From positions 1,798,001 to 1,862,000 of the forward strand of contig JAALGY010000008.1 in the NCBI GenBank assembly GCA_032358165.1: a stretch of 64,000 nt of DNA, written 5' to 3'. Position numbers and translations under genes: made by a program. How positions within the stretch are numbered: the first letter of the stretch is position 1; each line of letters opens with the position of its first letter. Shown here in pieces: positions 25,717-37,892 of this stretch. Below the pieces are notes generated by a model. The model searched no databases. It saw nothing but the letters and a program-made list of their open reading frames with translations, and was not told the origin of the DNA. The DNA comes from Diplosphaera chodatii (lineage: Eukaryota > Chlorophyta > Trebouxiophyceae > Prasiolales > Stichococcaceae).

Positions 25717-26289
25717 GCCGACAGCAGGCGAAGCTGACACAGCAGGAGTCGGGCGGGGTGCCGCTTGCTGCCGGCGCCGAGCTGGTCGCAGCCATTGCGC
25801 TGCTGCTGTTTGGTGAGGTCACCGGAGCTGGGGCTGCGCTGCAGTTGCAGCAGACAGAGGCAGAGTTGAGCGCCTTGTGCATCTGTACAGTCTATCTCGT
25901 AGACGCCATTGCATATGTTGCTGAGCTGCCAACTTTGACCTAACTGCAGGCAGCCTGCAGCTGTCGGGCACGTTCAAGCCCATCAGCGCCATCAACCCCG
26001 CCAGGTGCGACCCTTCAGCTGTCGACATCACCGTAGATCCGCAAGTCATGACCGGCCGGGGTCATCGACCCCTCTTTGGGGCTCCCATTGGTTGTCATGT
26101 GCCTTGTGTTCATTGCTCGAACTGGGGCACCATCAGTGCACAAGCCCTGAGGCTGCTTCGGTTGCACACCGCAGGGGGCTGCAGACGCACAACTTCCGGC
26201 CAGACTTCATGCGCTTCAACCATCGGGGGCAAGTGCTGCCGCGCGTGCTGCCAGACGGCCACCCTGCAGCGGCGCTGCCCGCATCATGA
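25717..26289 (+). CDS. Unrecognised protein, 3' exons only
   Basis: Three exons join in phase and end at a stop: 25717-25812, 25950-26004, 26175-26289. They read through GGVPLAAGAELVAAIALLLF (a short hydrophobic helix), LQLSGTFKPISAINPARG and THNFRPDFMRFNHRGQVLPR. Codon use and splice borders look like those of neighbouring genes. I do not recognise the family, and the 5' exons were not resolved. Confidence 0.4.
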
Positions 26290-26766
26290 GGTCGCTTTGC
26301 GGCTTGATGTGACCGGCTGTCATTGTGTTTTGAGGTCGGGTTTCAGCACGTTCTCAACAGGGTATTCATAGTGGTGATATGTTACACGGGAAGCAGGCAG
26401 ACACAGAATATCGTGGGGCACACAGGCCAGGATGCATTCACAGTATCAAAGGCAGACATGGGCAGATCGCAGCAGTTCCAGCATCAATCCCCGACTTGTC
26501 CTTTGGATCCCTGGTCTGCCAAACACGAGTCAGCCTCGCACATCAGCATGAGCAGTGCCTCGTCTCGTGACACCCCCTCGGCGTGATCGTTGTACACTGG
26601 GGATTGGCAGTTGACACTACTTGCTGCCCATCGCCAGCCGTAACATGTAGCACATTGTTGCATGCCGTCAGCCGCGGCACACAAAGCGCCCACAGCGGTG
26701 CACACCCCGCTTCGTCACCCTCTGCATCACACCAGTCATCAACCTCAGGTGTAGGTCAAACATGAC
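26290..26766. other. Convergent intergenic spacer
   Basis: This lies between the stop of the unrecognised + gene and the stop of the mannanase gene (-). A TTACA at about 26378 is TGTAA on the minus strand and could be the mannanase poly(A) signal. No coding exon is supported. Confidence 0.4.
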
Positions 26767-29700
26767 CTACCCTGGACCAAAGATCGAACTTGACTAGTCC
26801 AGAGGTGAGCAGGTGCACCCGCCTGCCTACCAGACACGCCGTCGCCGGCATGAGCATGATCAACCCTTCCTTCAGACACGTCAACCTCCAGATCAGACAT
26901 ACCTTGGTAGGCAGCTTGCTTTTCCTTGTTGGCTTCTTGCTCGCAGTTGGCCTCCTTGGCTTGGGCGCCGGTTTGGCCTTGACCGGCTTCTTGGGCTGGA
27001 CCGTATGCGCGGGCTTGGTGGTATGCGTCGGGTGGCGGTTGGCGGCGGCCCTCGCGGCGATGGTGGGACATCTGCGGGTGCCACCCTTGCACCTGCATGC
27101 AGTACAGCCAGCTGCACCTCCACAGATGCCGATCTTGCTTGGCGCACTATTGATTGTAGTCTGCACTGCCTTCTACTGACAACCCTTGATGTTGCACCAG
27201 GCTGGCTGTGAATTAAACTCACGTGCAGAGGCCGCAGCTGATCTGGCAGGCGGTCTGCGCCCGCCACTGCGCTGTGCAGCAGAGGGCCCCGTCATTGGCT
27301 GCAACCTGCAAATGCAAGTGGCGCTGAGGTGTATGGCCTGAAAGTGTCTGTGAGCATGACCACATGCCCCTCGAAAATCGTTGCTTCACATCACCATCTG
27401 ATCTGACCGACATTCCCCTGGAGCATCCAAATGGGCAGCACTGCTGTGAATGGCAATGCTCATCAGACATGATGACCATGATCAGTGCACCAAAGTCGCT
27501 CACCAACTGGGGGCAGGACGCCATGCCCGGCCTCGGCGGGACATCTGTGCAACTGCTGCAGCTGTAGCTGTACCTGTACACCCCGGGCACTGCCTCGATG
27601 GTCCCGCCTGCAGCCTGCATGTTCGTGATTGCCTTAGTTCTCAGCAGAACATGCAGACTCATGACATGCCGACGAGCAGCAATGCTTGTGCTCATGCTTA
27701 ACTCCCAAGTATGTGGAGCATGGCCTCAACACGTCTGGACTGCCAAGATGGTGGCAGTTTGTGTAAACTATGACCTAAGTTGTGATATTTTACACTGAGT
27801 GAGGACCTGCAGCTGGAGGCGGTACTGCAGCTCCTTCAAAGTTGCGGCGCCGCCGGGACCATAACAGTCGAAGTCGAACAGTGCGCCAGCTGGCGGCAGT
27901 GCAGCAAACACCTCCCACACCTGCCCACTCATGCAACCGCTTGACATGGTTGCAACACAGACGCAGCATTGGCATTACCACGGCCTGCAACCGGCGCAAC
28001 AGCTGTGCAGGCAGCAGCAGCATCTGACATTTTGGAGTTGCAGGCGGCTCCAGGCCGAAGAGTGGGGTCGTATCCCAGGTGTCATACATACTTCGGTCTC
28101 ACCATAGTGCCAGCAACACGGTGCGCCGCAGCTGCACTCGCCAAACTGCACGTCGCATGAAGCCACATCAGGCTCGTGCGGACCTGGCTACATCAACAGC
28201 AGCTCAGATATGCAGAGGGGCTGCACCTTGGAGAACGCTGGGCAGTGCTCTGCTCTCATCATGCATGCAGATGACCATGCAGTCGTCAAGACTCCTGCTC
28301 ATGAATGAACTGATGTCCGCTGCAAATACAGCAACGGACATCAGCAGGCACCTTCGGATCAGGGTGTCACGCGGTGTGATGTAGTTCCGCTGGCTGCCGT
28401 ACTCTTCCATCAACAGCGGCTTTCCCGCTGAGTGTGCCAAAGCAGCACGGTCACCTGCGCAAATACAAGGAATGCAAGACGCTGTGCCTGTGAACGGCAA
28501 ATGCTGCTCCAGCCGATGCTGAGTGAAGAGCAGAAACCCTTAGCACTGTTGATGAGGCATTCTGCACGAGAGGGTTATTGCGCTGTATACCTATCCAGCC
28601 TTCGTTGACCCAATCGAAAACGTCGACAGGGATGTAGGCACCATCGGCTGTGCAGCAGGCAAACCTACCTGTGAGCTGTGCTGGCCTCAACACACAGGTG
28701 TGCCCACGGCTAACATCTCATGCATCACACGTGCTGCACATGGAAACTCGTTGTTGAGTGCTCACGATACACATGTATGGTTGCAAAGTCGATGGTTGGA
28801 ATGTACAGGTTGCGATTGAAGTCCTCTCCTGCGAGACAGTTGCATGGAATGTTATTTACTGAAATGCTCATGAGCAAATGCTCCACGTGAGCTGGGCCAC
28901 CATATTGAAGAAAGGGCATGCGGACACATGTGGCCAGCCCGCATGCACACCTTTGTAGCCAGTGTTCAACCAGTTCTGCCATGGCATGGTGACGTTTGCA
29001 TATGGATCATAAAGACCTGCAGGCCTCAGCTGAGCTCACAACATGGCAAGTATATACTCGTATGTGATGTCACATTGTACGGCCTCTGCATGCTGGCCAC
29101 AGCTGTCTGTAGTGGATTATCACATCCCTACTTGCCCAGAGGCACCAGCTACATGTACAAACTGAACCTTACCTCTAGCACGGTATCCTTCGTTGCCGCC
29201 TGACACCATCTGCTTCACACGCAGCGTATTCTTCAGGTAGCCCGACATTTCGACCTGCAGATATACCACAGCACGCATGCTGCAGCGTGCTGCTGCAGCT
29301 CCGCTGAAGCATGTTTGGACCTTTATCAGGCACAAGCCGCAGTCATGAGGGCTGGAGAGCATCCTGCTGTCCTGAGGACCTCTGTCGTGTGCGCCACTGT
29401 ACGCACCTGCCAGTTGTAGAGCAGCTCGCCTGCTGTTAGACCACGATCTATCTCGTAGTTGTTAGACGTGCTGCATAGCAGCAGAATGCTTCAAGTTGTT
29501 CTCGCATCTGCATGGCATGAGCGCCACAAAAGAACAGGCGCAACAGCAGGCAGGCCATTGACATACAGGACTGCTTCGACCATGGCACTGCATGCAGGGT
29601 ACCCACTGGCATTCGTTGCACAGCTCCCAGGAGAAGATTGTGGGGTCATTGGCATACTTTCGGCCGTTCACGGTGTTGACTCTCTGCGTGATCTTGGTCA

Positions 29701-31659
29701 GCTGCAGGGGAGCACCACAACGTGTCGATGTGTTGCCAGGGTGGTCTGCTCAGCGTGCTCAAGCGACAGGTCAGTGCCGGTATCTGCCGACATGCAAACA
29801 TGGCCTCTGGGAGTTTGCAAGGCAGTAGCACGCATGTGCTGCGTCGACATTGTGCACCCACTCCGGACGCACCCAGCTCTTATAGGCGGTGCGTGGTCTG
29901 GGGTCGATGTAGAAAGCTTCATCTGGCGCTTTGTTGCCAATCGTATTTTGTACGTACCTGATAGCACAGAACCACTCTCTTCCGTCGCATACTGGCTGTG
30001 ACTGGTTCACGCACCGCGCTTGCTGTTGACGCCGGACAGGCGGGCAAGTATACATGGAGACATGACTCACCATTGAATCCCTCCCAAATTGTGCCAGAAG
30101 TTCACCATGGTCAGGATGATGCGGATGCCAGCCTGCGCTTGACATGCAGTTGTATCTGCTTAACAGCAACGCTTTCCACTCCAGCTCAGCCAATGCACAT
30201 TCGTCGTCACAGGCCAGCACCAAGCAGGCTGCTCTAAGCAACGGGTGCCATTGCATACCTTTGACAACTCATTCAGCACAAGGTCGTAGCGCTGCAGTGC
30301 CGCCTCAGTGTACTGCCCGAGACGGGGCTGGATGGGGTACTGGGTTCTTTGCACTGTGCCGAAGCCATTGATGTGCCCCCAACACCTGACCAGCTGCCAG
30401 CAGACGAAGGCCGTTACGGACCTGACCCTCAGCACGTGCTGGAATGTGACATGCGATGACGCTCTGTCTGTACAGGGCAACGACCCGGCTCACCCGCACT
30501 CCATTGGCCCAGTGGATGTAGATCTGCTGCCGCAACTCTGCCACCGTGTACATCTCTGTCATCATGATGTTGTACCTGCCAGCAAGCAACGGCATCTGCA
30601 TTGACCGTCAGCAGTGCAGGAAGGGCTTGGCATGCATGCAGCTTGGCTTCTAACCAGTAAATGTCACATGCACAACATTCTGTGCACAATGAGCGCTGCA
30701 TGTGACTAACACACCATGATGTCCCTGCAGGGTAGATGATGGTGCCCCCCAAGGCGAAGTTGCCGCCACTGGTTTGTACAATGTTGGCTGCGCCGCTGCT
30801 GATTGGAGCAAAGGGTGAGGTGACAGCCTCAATGGCTGGGTGCAAGGTGTTGCCAGCTTTGGGCCCTGCACAGCCGGGGTACCAGTTCGTCAGCATGCAT
30901 GCATGGACTTGCACATAGATAGTCGGTAGACACATACAAGCAGGGAGGCGCCAAAGCCCACTTCGAGGTGACTGCGTGGCGAGTCAGTCGCTATAGGATC
31001 GCCCTTCGGTACTGCGGGTCGATTAGGTGTAGTTTGCGCAGGATGCATGATGAGTCATGGAGCATTGCAAGCATTACCGATGATGGTGTTGTTTCCGGCG
31101 CCTGGAAAATTGATGGCGCAGCGCTGCGCCCCATTTTCAGGCGGAGCTTCCAACCGCACCTGTTCACAGCGGGTGTATTTGTTCAGAACCAATGGATGGG
31201 TGGAACCTCGCATTGCAGACTGCCAGCCGCTGAGCTCTCGCATGCATGGTGCGCTCAGGCCTGCAGCGCGCCGTAGTGCACCTGAGCAGCCGCCGCAGGG
31301 TGCTGCAGCAGGACCTTGAAGTTGATCGGTACGCCCTCAGCCAGCGCCTGCTGAACACCGGGCAGTGCTGCAGTCCTGGCCGTCGCGTTGTTGCTCCTGC
31401 TTGATGTGACAGTACCCTCAGGTGATGCCGTCATGCCGTCGCCGCCACTGTTGCCCGGCTGCGATGCCTGCGCTATGTGCCTGACTCCTGCTGCAGTGAT
31501 ATTAAGCTGCGAATTTGCAGTATTCACATGGAGCTGCGCCTGCTGCGCCGCCTCAACCTGCTGCAACAGTTCAGCAGGGGCCTGCGCGGCAGCCGCAGGC
31601 CATAAAAGTATGGCCACGGACGCCGCCACCCAGAAGGACGTCACCGCGCTGGCGTTCAT
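26767..31659 (-). CDS. Secreted mannan endo-1,4-beta-mannosidase (GH5-type) with Cys-rich/basic tail
   Basis: Twenty exons join in phase to about 669 residues: 31282-31659, 31078-31159, 30934-30960, 30715-30865, 30494-30575, 30259-30393, 30071-30132, 29873-29957, 29607-29701, 29407-29470, 29173-29254, 28766-28828, 28591-28647, 28352-28454, 28103-28145, 27807-27920, 27582-27614, 27223-27305, 26903-27146, 26767-26793. The start MNASAVTSFWVAASVAILLW is a signal peptide. GH5 clan-A marks: VRCWGHINGFG, IRIILTMVNFW, NDPTIFSWELCNE (acid/base Glu; Cys replaces the usual Pro after NE), HVYPDG and KPLLMEEYGS (nucleophile Glu). It should cut internal beta-1,4-mannosidic bonds in wall mannans outside the cell. 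Unusual extras are a roughly 125-residue Gln/Ala-rich leader and a C-terminal part with about a dozen cysteines followed by a Lys/Pro-rich run. The exon at 30934 and the last two exons are the least certain. Confidence 0.82.
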
Positions 31660-32441
31660 GCTGTTTCGATCTGCAAAGGTACATTTCAAGCCGTTCGCGT
31701 CCGAAGGGAGACCTTCCTTGACATGCCATCGTGCCCTGTATGCATGCGTCCAGCTAGCAGACGAGCCATCGCGGCGGCAGAAGCAGCGACGCATACCTCG
31801 TGCACTCCTTTGACACAGAAGCCTGATGATGAGTCAAGAAAGTTGATGGCGCCTAGGCCGACGCCAAGCTCGCGCCAGCCTTCTGCTGATAACTTCAAAT
31901 GGGCAGGACGTGAGTCATCAAGCTGCGATCACGTTGGGAGCCGGCCTCACGACGCATGCGTAACCAATGATGATTCAAAATCACACGAATGCCAACACTT
32001 CACACTTCCACATGCACACAGGTAAGACAGGCGTGACCGTCCTGGCACAGCACGTCGACGCTTCCCAGGTTGCAGGAGGGTTTTGCTGCAGCATTCGAAG
32101 AGTAGCGCACTCCTGCACCGCGGCCGCTTTTGCTTCAGCACTGCGGCACTAGATTTCCAAGCAATGACGCATGCGCGCGAGCATGTGGCTGCTGTTGACT
32201 GACGTGCACCATCCCATCCCAGCGTGTGAGCTTGCCTGCAGTCTAGCATCTGACATCGCACGGATCAACCACAGGATATTGGACTGTTGTGTGCCCCACT
32301 GTCTGTGCTTTCTTGCTGTGCATGATGCAGCATGCTCACAAGCAGTCAGCACGTCGATGCACAGGTCTCGACGCCCAGACCAGCATGCAAGTTTTATGCA
32401 CGAATCCGCAGCGATATGCTGTGCACAGCGTCCGTCCACCA
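31660..32441. other. Intergenic region upstream of mannanase
   Basis: This region holds the promoter side of the mannanase gene and the 3' flank of the next minus-strand gene. Only short, unsupported open frames are present. Confidence 0.45.
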
Positions 32442-35400
32442 TCAACCTGCTTCCTCAATCACCGTCCCGCCGTTTGAAACGTGCTGTGAAACCCTCCTGT
32501 CGTCCACCGCACCGTCTGCAGGCCCATCCCTAGTCCCGCCTCTACTTGGTGACCCATGCTGACTGGCGTCCGGCGGGCTGTGCCCTACAACAGCCGGCGC
32601 TGCCGCTATTACCTCCGCCACTTTCGCTGCAGAGTCCAGGATGTCTTTCAGAGGCGCCAGTATGGCCTCCGCAATGGCAGCGGCAGGTGTCGGCGGCTGC
32701 TCCTGCTGCTGTGCCTCAGCAGCCTTGCCACTAGTGAGCGCCACCTTGCTGCTTTTGTTTGCCGACGGCCGTGCTGCAGAGGACAACTTGCCCGTGGTAG
32801 GGGCAGAGGATGCAGCCCGCATGCTCCTCCTGCCGTGCCCAAACCGACCGGTTGCACCTGTAGCACACACATCAGCTTGCTGTCACCTGCTATCATGCAA
32901 GGGTAAGGGGCATTTATGCATTGCAGCAACCTCAGGGTGCATGTCTCGCTGACGACTTCTGGCTGCGCGTCGGTGCACTTGCACACTCGTTGAAATAGTA
33001 GGTTCAGCATACTGACCAGCAGTGGATTGGCCTGGTGCTGCTGTGGCTTTGAATGCAGCTGCTGCTTCGGCTGTCGCCTTGCGCAGCGCCAAGGCACGCA
33101 CAGCCCGCGCCTCGATCTCCTCATTTGACAGCGGCCCTGTGTCATGCTGCGAGGCACACAGCATCACGCGCTCAGGCCATAAATGCAGTGGGTCTCCTGC
33201 TACACAATCTGCTCTGTCACCAAAGGGCCTCAGACAGGCGGCCAACTGTGTCGACCAGGAAGTCTGCATGCATAGGCACGCTAAGAAGGATGGCGGGGAG
33301 TTACTGATGACCGTCTTCCTTTGCATTGAGTGGGCTGGCTGAGCCAGCGCTGCCATACATGTGACTTCCTCTTTGACACAGCAGGGACGTCAGTCTGCCA
33401 ACTGCGCAAGGCACCCACCGCTTCAAAGTCGTTGGTGGGGTCGTCCTCGTCCGGCATGGTGCTGGGGAGCACGAGGGGCGGCAGGTCGAGCATGCGCCGC
33501 AGGTCGTTCAGACAGGTGTAGGCGCTGGGCCGGGGCTTGTCGGCGTCCTTCTTCTTGCTGGACGCCACTTGCTGCCCTGGACCGGTCGCAGCCGCGCTGG
33601 CGTCGGCCTGGAGGGCATCCCATATAGTGGAGCTTTACACATGTTGCAGACGCTCTATTGCCTCACACCTGGCCAAAGTGAGCAGCAGGGCAGCCTCGTG
33701 CAGCGTGTACGCATGTTCAACACCTACTGTTTGCACGATGCAGCTGCTTGTGACAGTATCAGCAGCTGTTGTGCGCACCTGAGCACCAGCCCGCTTTGCT
33801 GCCTGCGCGAGCAGCCCCTGCCGGGCGCCGCGCCGAGGCACGCCGCCGCCCGCATCGCTGCCGACCGTGCTGCCGGTCGCCGAGGCGCGCACGCCCGTGG
33901 CAGATGCCCGTGCAGAGCTGCTGCCTGCATAAGTGTGCATGGCTGCTTGGGCAAACCTGCCAATGGCAAGTTCTAGGGCAAGCATTCAGGAGTGCACCTC
34001 CGGCATGGCACACTGATGGGGCAGCATTGGCAACATGAAGCTAGGCATGGAGGATGTAAGCATGCACCATTGACACCAGACGGGATGGTGCCGGTGCCGC
34101 GGCGGGAAGCCGAAGTCGCCCGCTGTGACTCTGCCGCCGCCTTCAACACGCCGCGGATCTGCAAACGGGACATCGGCACATGTCAGCAGTCGGTGCTGAA
34201 CGCAGGGATCAAACATGTGTGCTGCAGATCCCCATTCGAGCACAGCATGAAAGATGAACATAGCACAGTCGAGTCGCACCTGCAGCAGCTCACGCAGCCG
34301 CTGCTGCAGCACCGCCAGGTGCCACTTCAGGCGCTGCTCGTCCGCCTGGCCACCCGCCTCAGGGCCACCGACATCCAGACCCTGGTGTGCAGAGAAGCGC
34401 ACAAAGTAGAGCAGCAAAAAGTCCACAGCGAGTAGCAGACCGACGCACAGAGTCATGCTTGGTGTCATGTGCACAATTGGAAGTGCGCTGCCTGCCTGCT
34501 GCATGGAGATGCAGGACAAACTGTTGCCACATGCACTATACATGGGGGCGCAAGGCACTACTCCATGCTGGTGGCTGATGCCCTCCCTCTGCAGCAGAAA
34601 AATGTCAGAAGGGTGTCAGGCTGGTGGCACACCTTTGGCATCTGGCACTCTGCTGCCTCGTATGCGGCCTGCGCCGCGCTCCACATATCAGACAGGCCGC
34701 CCCTGGCGGTGTTCACACGGCTGCGAGCGGCCTCAGCTGCTGCTGTCGTCTCCCGCACCTTCACTGCGATCCTCTGCAGGTGCATGTTGCGGAACGTCGA
34801 GCAGGCCCTCTACCATCCCACAAGGTCAAGGTAGACAGAGTGCGAGGCGGCGCAGCAGCGCATGGCAGGTGCCGCACCCACATATCATACATATGCAGAA
34901 GCTGCCACAACTCGGGCAGACACTGGCAGCCTCCGCATTGCATGTGGTGCACACACTCACGTCGTTCAGCGCCACTGTGGCTGCCTCCCGCTGCACGGTG
35001 GCGGCCTGTGCCCTGTCCACCTCTGCACGTGCCTCCTCTGCAGGGCATATAAAAGGCGGGGTGGCCCACCACTGTCTCTGTCACCCAGCTGCCAAAGCCT
35101 CAACACTGCAGGGTTCTTCCGGCCCCTTTTTCGGTGGATGTCACAGTGCAGCCTGGCCGAGCAGGACTTGCGTGTGCAAGTGGCGGTGCTGTCGCTCACT
35201 GATCGCCTTGGTCAGCTCGTGGATGCCCAGGTTGGCCTGCTGCACGGCGCAGTAGTGGTGGAACACCTCGTTGTCGCGCTCGGCCAGCTTTTCCGCCAGC
35301 TTGGCAACGTCGCCCTCACCTGCACGTGCGCAACAGCCTGCTGTCATGCAGCTGGCCGCCGCATGTGTCCAACACCCTGAAGGTGCATCAGATTCATGCC

Positions 35401-37892
35401 AGCGAGGTACAGCTGTAGAACCACCACCATTCAAACTCTGATGTAGCATGCAGTCTGTCAACCCACACGGTCGGCAGGCACCCTTCTCGTTCACCATCTC
35501 TCACAGCAGGATTTTGACAGGAGGCATCCATGGCGAAGCCCCCAATATGCATGGAGAGATACACTAGGCACGACCTGTGGCGGCGCAGACCGCGTCCAGT
35601 GACTGCCGCAGCTTCGCCATGCGCTCCATCACCTCGTCCATTTCGGACTTGGGCGCCCCGTCCTCTGCTTCCACCTTCTGCAGTAGTTAACTGCAACCGC
35701 TCAGCACCTGCCAGCCCTGTGACTGGCAGTGTTGTTCGTCCTGCATGTGAAGCTGGCTCACGATGGCGAGTCCGTGACACGACGACGGGCATTGCCAGTC
35801 CGGCGCCCGGCCGTGCGAACATGCGGCGTCAGCGCACGGTGAGGCGCACCTTCCTGGCGAGCGAGGGCTGCGGCGGGGTGCCGGGCGCCGTGGCCGCCGT
35901 GGATATTGTGGCAACGGCATCCGCGGCGCCGCTGAGCAGCAGCGCGGTGCGCTTGTCCCGCTCTTCAACCTCCTTCGCCCTCGCCGCTTCCTGCAGCCGG
36001 AATCATGTGCCCCACCGGTGTGGCGGGCATCGCTGCTACCGCTCATTGCATGAGCAGTGCGCCACGCTGATCAACACTTTCCACACCCAGTGAAAGAGTA
36101 GGCGACTCGATTGTGAGAGGGCCTCGAAGTACGCCGCTGAGTCCGTCTACCCTAACGCTGGTGTTCCATCGGTGTCCTGGGGTCCTGCCATGTTAAAGAT
36201 TGCAGGCAGCTTTGCAGTGCCAAACCCTCATCTGCTGCCGCACCTGCTGCCTGCGGTCGGCCTCGATGAGCTTGGACAGCTGGCGCCACTCCGCCTCGAA
36301 GCTGGCCGTCTCCCGGTCCGCGCTGCGCTTCACCGCCGCCGCATCCACCAGGGCCTGCGCATCAACAAATGATCCGCATATGATTCACCACATGCGTATG
36401 ATGTGTTGTCATGGCGGGTATCCTGGCAACACATGTTCGTTGCTGAAGCCCTGATGTTGGCTGCGAACGTCTGGGCTGCATCCACCGGCATGGGCTTTCG
36501 ATCTCCTGCTGCACTCTCGACACTGTGAACTTCTCTCCGAGTTTCTTTCTGCTTGCGCTGTGGGTGCGCTAGCACAGCCAGCAGCGTGCCTTCTGTCGCT
36601 GGTCGTGCGCCACTGAGCTGGCCTTGATGAGGGACACCATCTCGCCCTTCTGCGCCGCCCAGTCGCGCTCCGCCTTCCGCAGCACATCGTCGAACAGCAG
36701 CCGCTCGCGGCGCAGGCCGTCCACCTTCTCCCTGCGCAGCAGGGTGGGTGAATACATGTCATGTGCGCTGCAAGACCAGCTCAGCGCATTCAGCGCGTGC
36801 AACTGTTGTGCTGCCGCATGTGCATGGTGGTCTCCAGCTGCACATCGCCGCAACACCGGGGGAGCCTGTGTAACCATGATGAGGCCATGATCGTATGCAG
36901 GGTGATCTTGCCGGATGGCGCGGATGGCGGCCTGCTGCTCGTTCAGAGAGTGGTACCCCTGCTCCAGCTTGTTCTCCAGCAGCCACACCTTCGTCTGCCC
37001 CTGCAGTTGCGGAGGCAGCATGTCACCCGTGCCAAGCATGCAGCTGGAACCCTTTTGGAAGATAGACCTCGCTCAAGTGCACCTTGCCGTTGTTGACGTT
37101 TCTTCCCTGCTAGCATGTGTGACGTGTAATGACAGCGATAAGCAACGCTTCCGAAGACACCTTGGCACTGGCAGGTCAAGCAGGGTGCGCACCACCTGCT
37201 CCTGCCTGACGGCGGCGTCAGTGCCGCCCATGCGTCGGCGCTGCTCCGCCACCTGTGCCTTAACGCCGCGCCGCTGGGCCGCCACCGCCCCCGCCCGCTG
37301 CTGCTCCGCCTGGATCTGCAGGCGCCAGCATTGCAGGCGTGAGTGTGCCGTGACAGTGTGCTTGCACCGCCTTGACCACCGGTCAACGCCACCTGCGTCA
37401 GCAGCCCTGCCAGTCTGTACAAGCAGTATCATAGGTGCAGCTGCCGGTTCGAGACAGACCCTGCTTACAGATTGCTGCAGCGACAGCAGGAGTCGTGGTG
37501 CACTCATCGGCTGCAACTGCTGCCGGCCGGCTCGCCTTGGTGGTGTACAGGTCGGACTGCTGCTGCAGGGCATGGATGAGGGCGGCGGCGGACGCCTGCG
37601 AGGGCGCCACGCTGAACCGGTTCTCCAGCACCAGCTCCTCCTTGAGCGCCGCGTTGTCCGCCCGCAGCTTCTCGATGGCCGCCCTGCACCGGCGCCATGG
37701 TGAGCTTCCCGCAAGCATTGTGTCATACCAGGGGTGAATGCTGATGCCAGACCGTGCCAGGCGGGCTGGTCCCGAGACATTCGCGACACCGGTGTCCTTT
37801 GAGTGGGGAACACCATGGGTACCTTTGCTTGAACAGCACGTGCTGCACCTCCCACATGCTTTTGCCGCCATCGTCGGCGCCGGCAGGCCTCT
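32442..37892 (-). CDS. ODA1: Outer dynein arm docking-complex coiled-coil protein (ODA1/DC2, CCDC114-like), 5' end unresolved
   Basis: Exons assembled: 37823-37892, 37536-37683, 37196-37315, 36912-37000, 36590-36731, 36244-36354, 35850-35990, 35575-35677, 35200-35319, 34961-35037, 34633-34773, 34280-34381, 34077-34158, 33779-33924, 33415-33607, 33221-33263, 33017-33136, 32442-32857. Family marks: RAAIEKLRADNAALKEEL, LENRFSV, LYTTK, RRERLLFDDVL, FEAEWRQLSKLIE and LAEKLAERDNEVFHHY. These match the docking-complex subunit that anchors outer dynein arms to axonemal doublets. Most of the chain is predicted coiled coil (heptads of Leu/Ala with many Glu, Lys and Arg). The tail after about 33600 is low-complexity. 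Three introns need GC donors (after 37536, 36912 and 36590). The first coding exon and start ATG upstream of 37892 were not found, and the join 33221/33136 is not in clean phase. Confidence 0.78.

Noticed and set aside
26893..27267. Arg/Pro/Ser-rich minus-strand open frame
   Set aside because: It is a shadow frame of the Lys/Pro-rich mannanase tail exon; the other frame continues the cysteine pattern and joins in phase.
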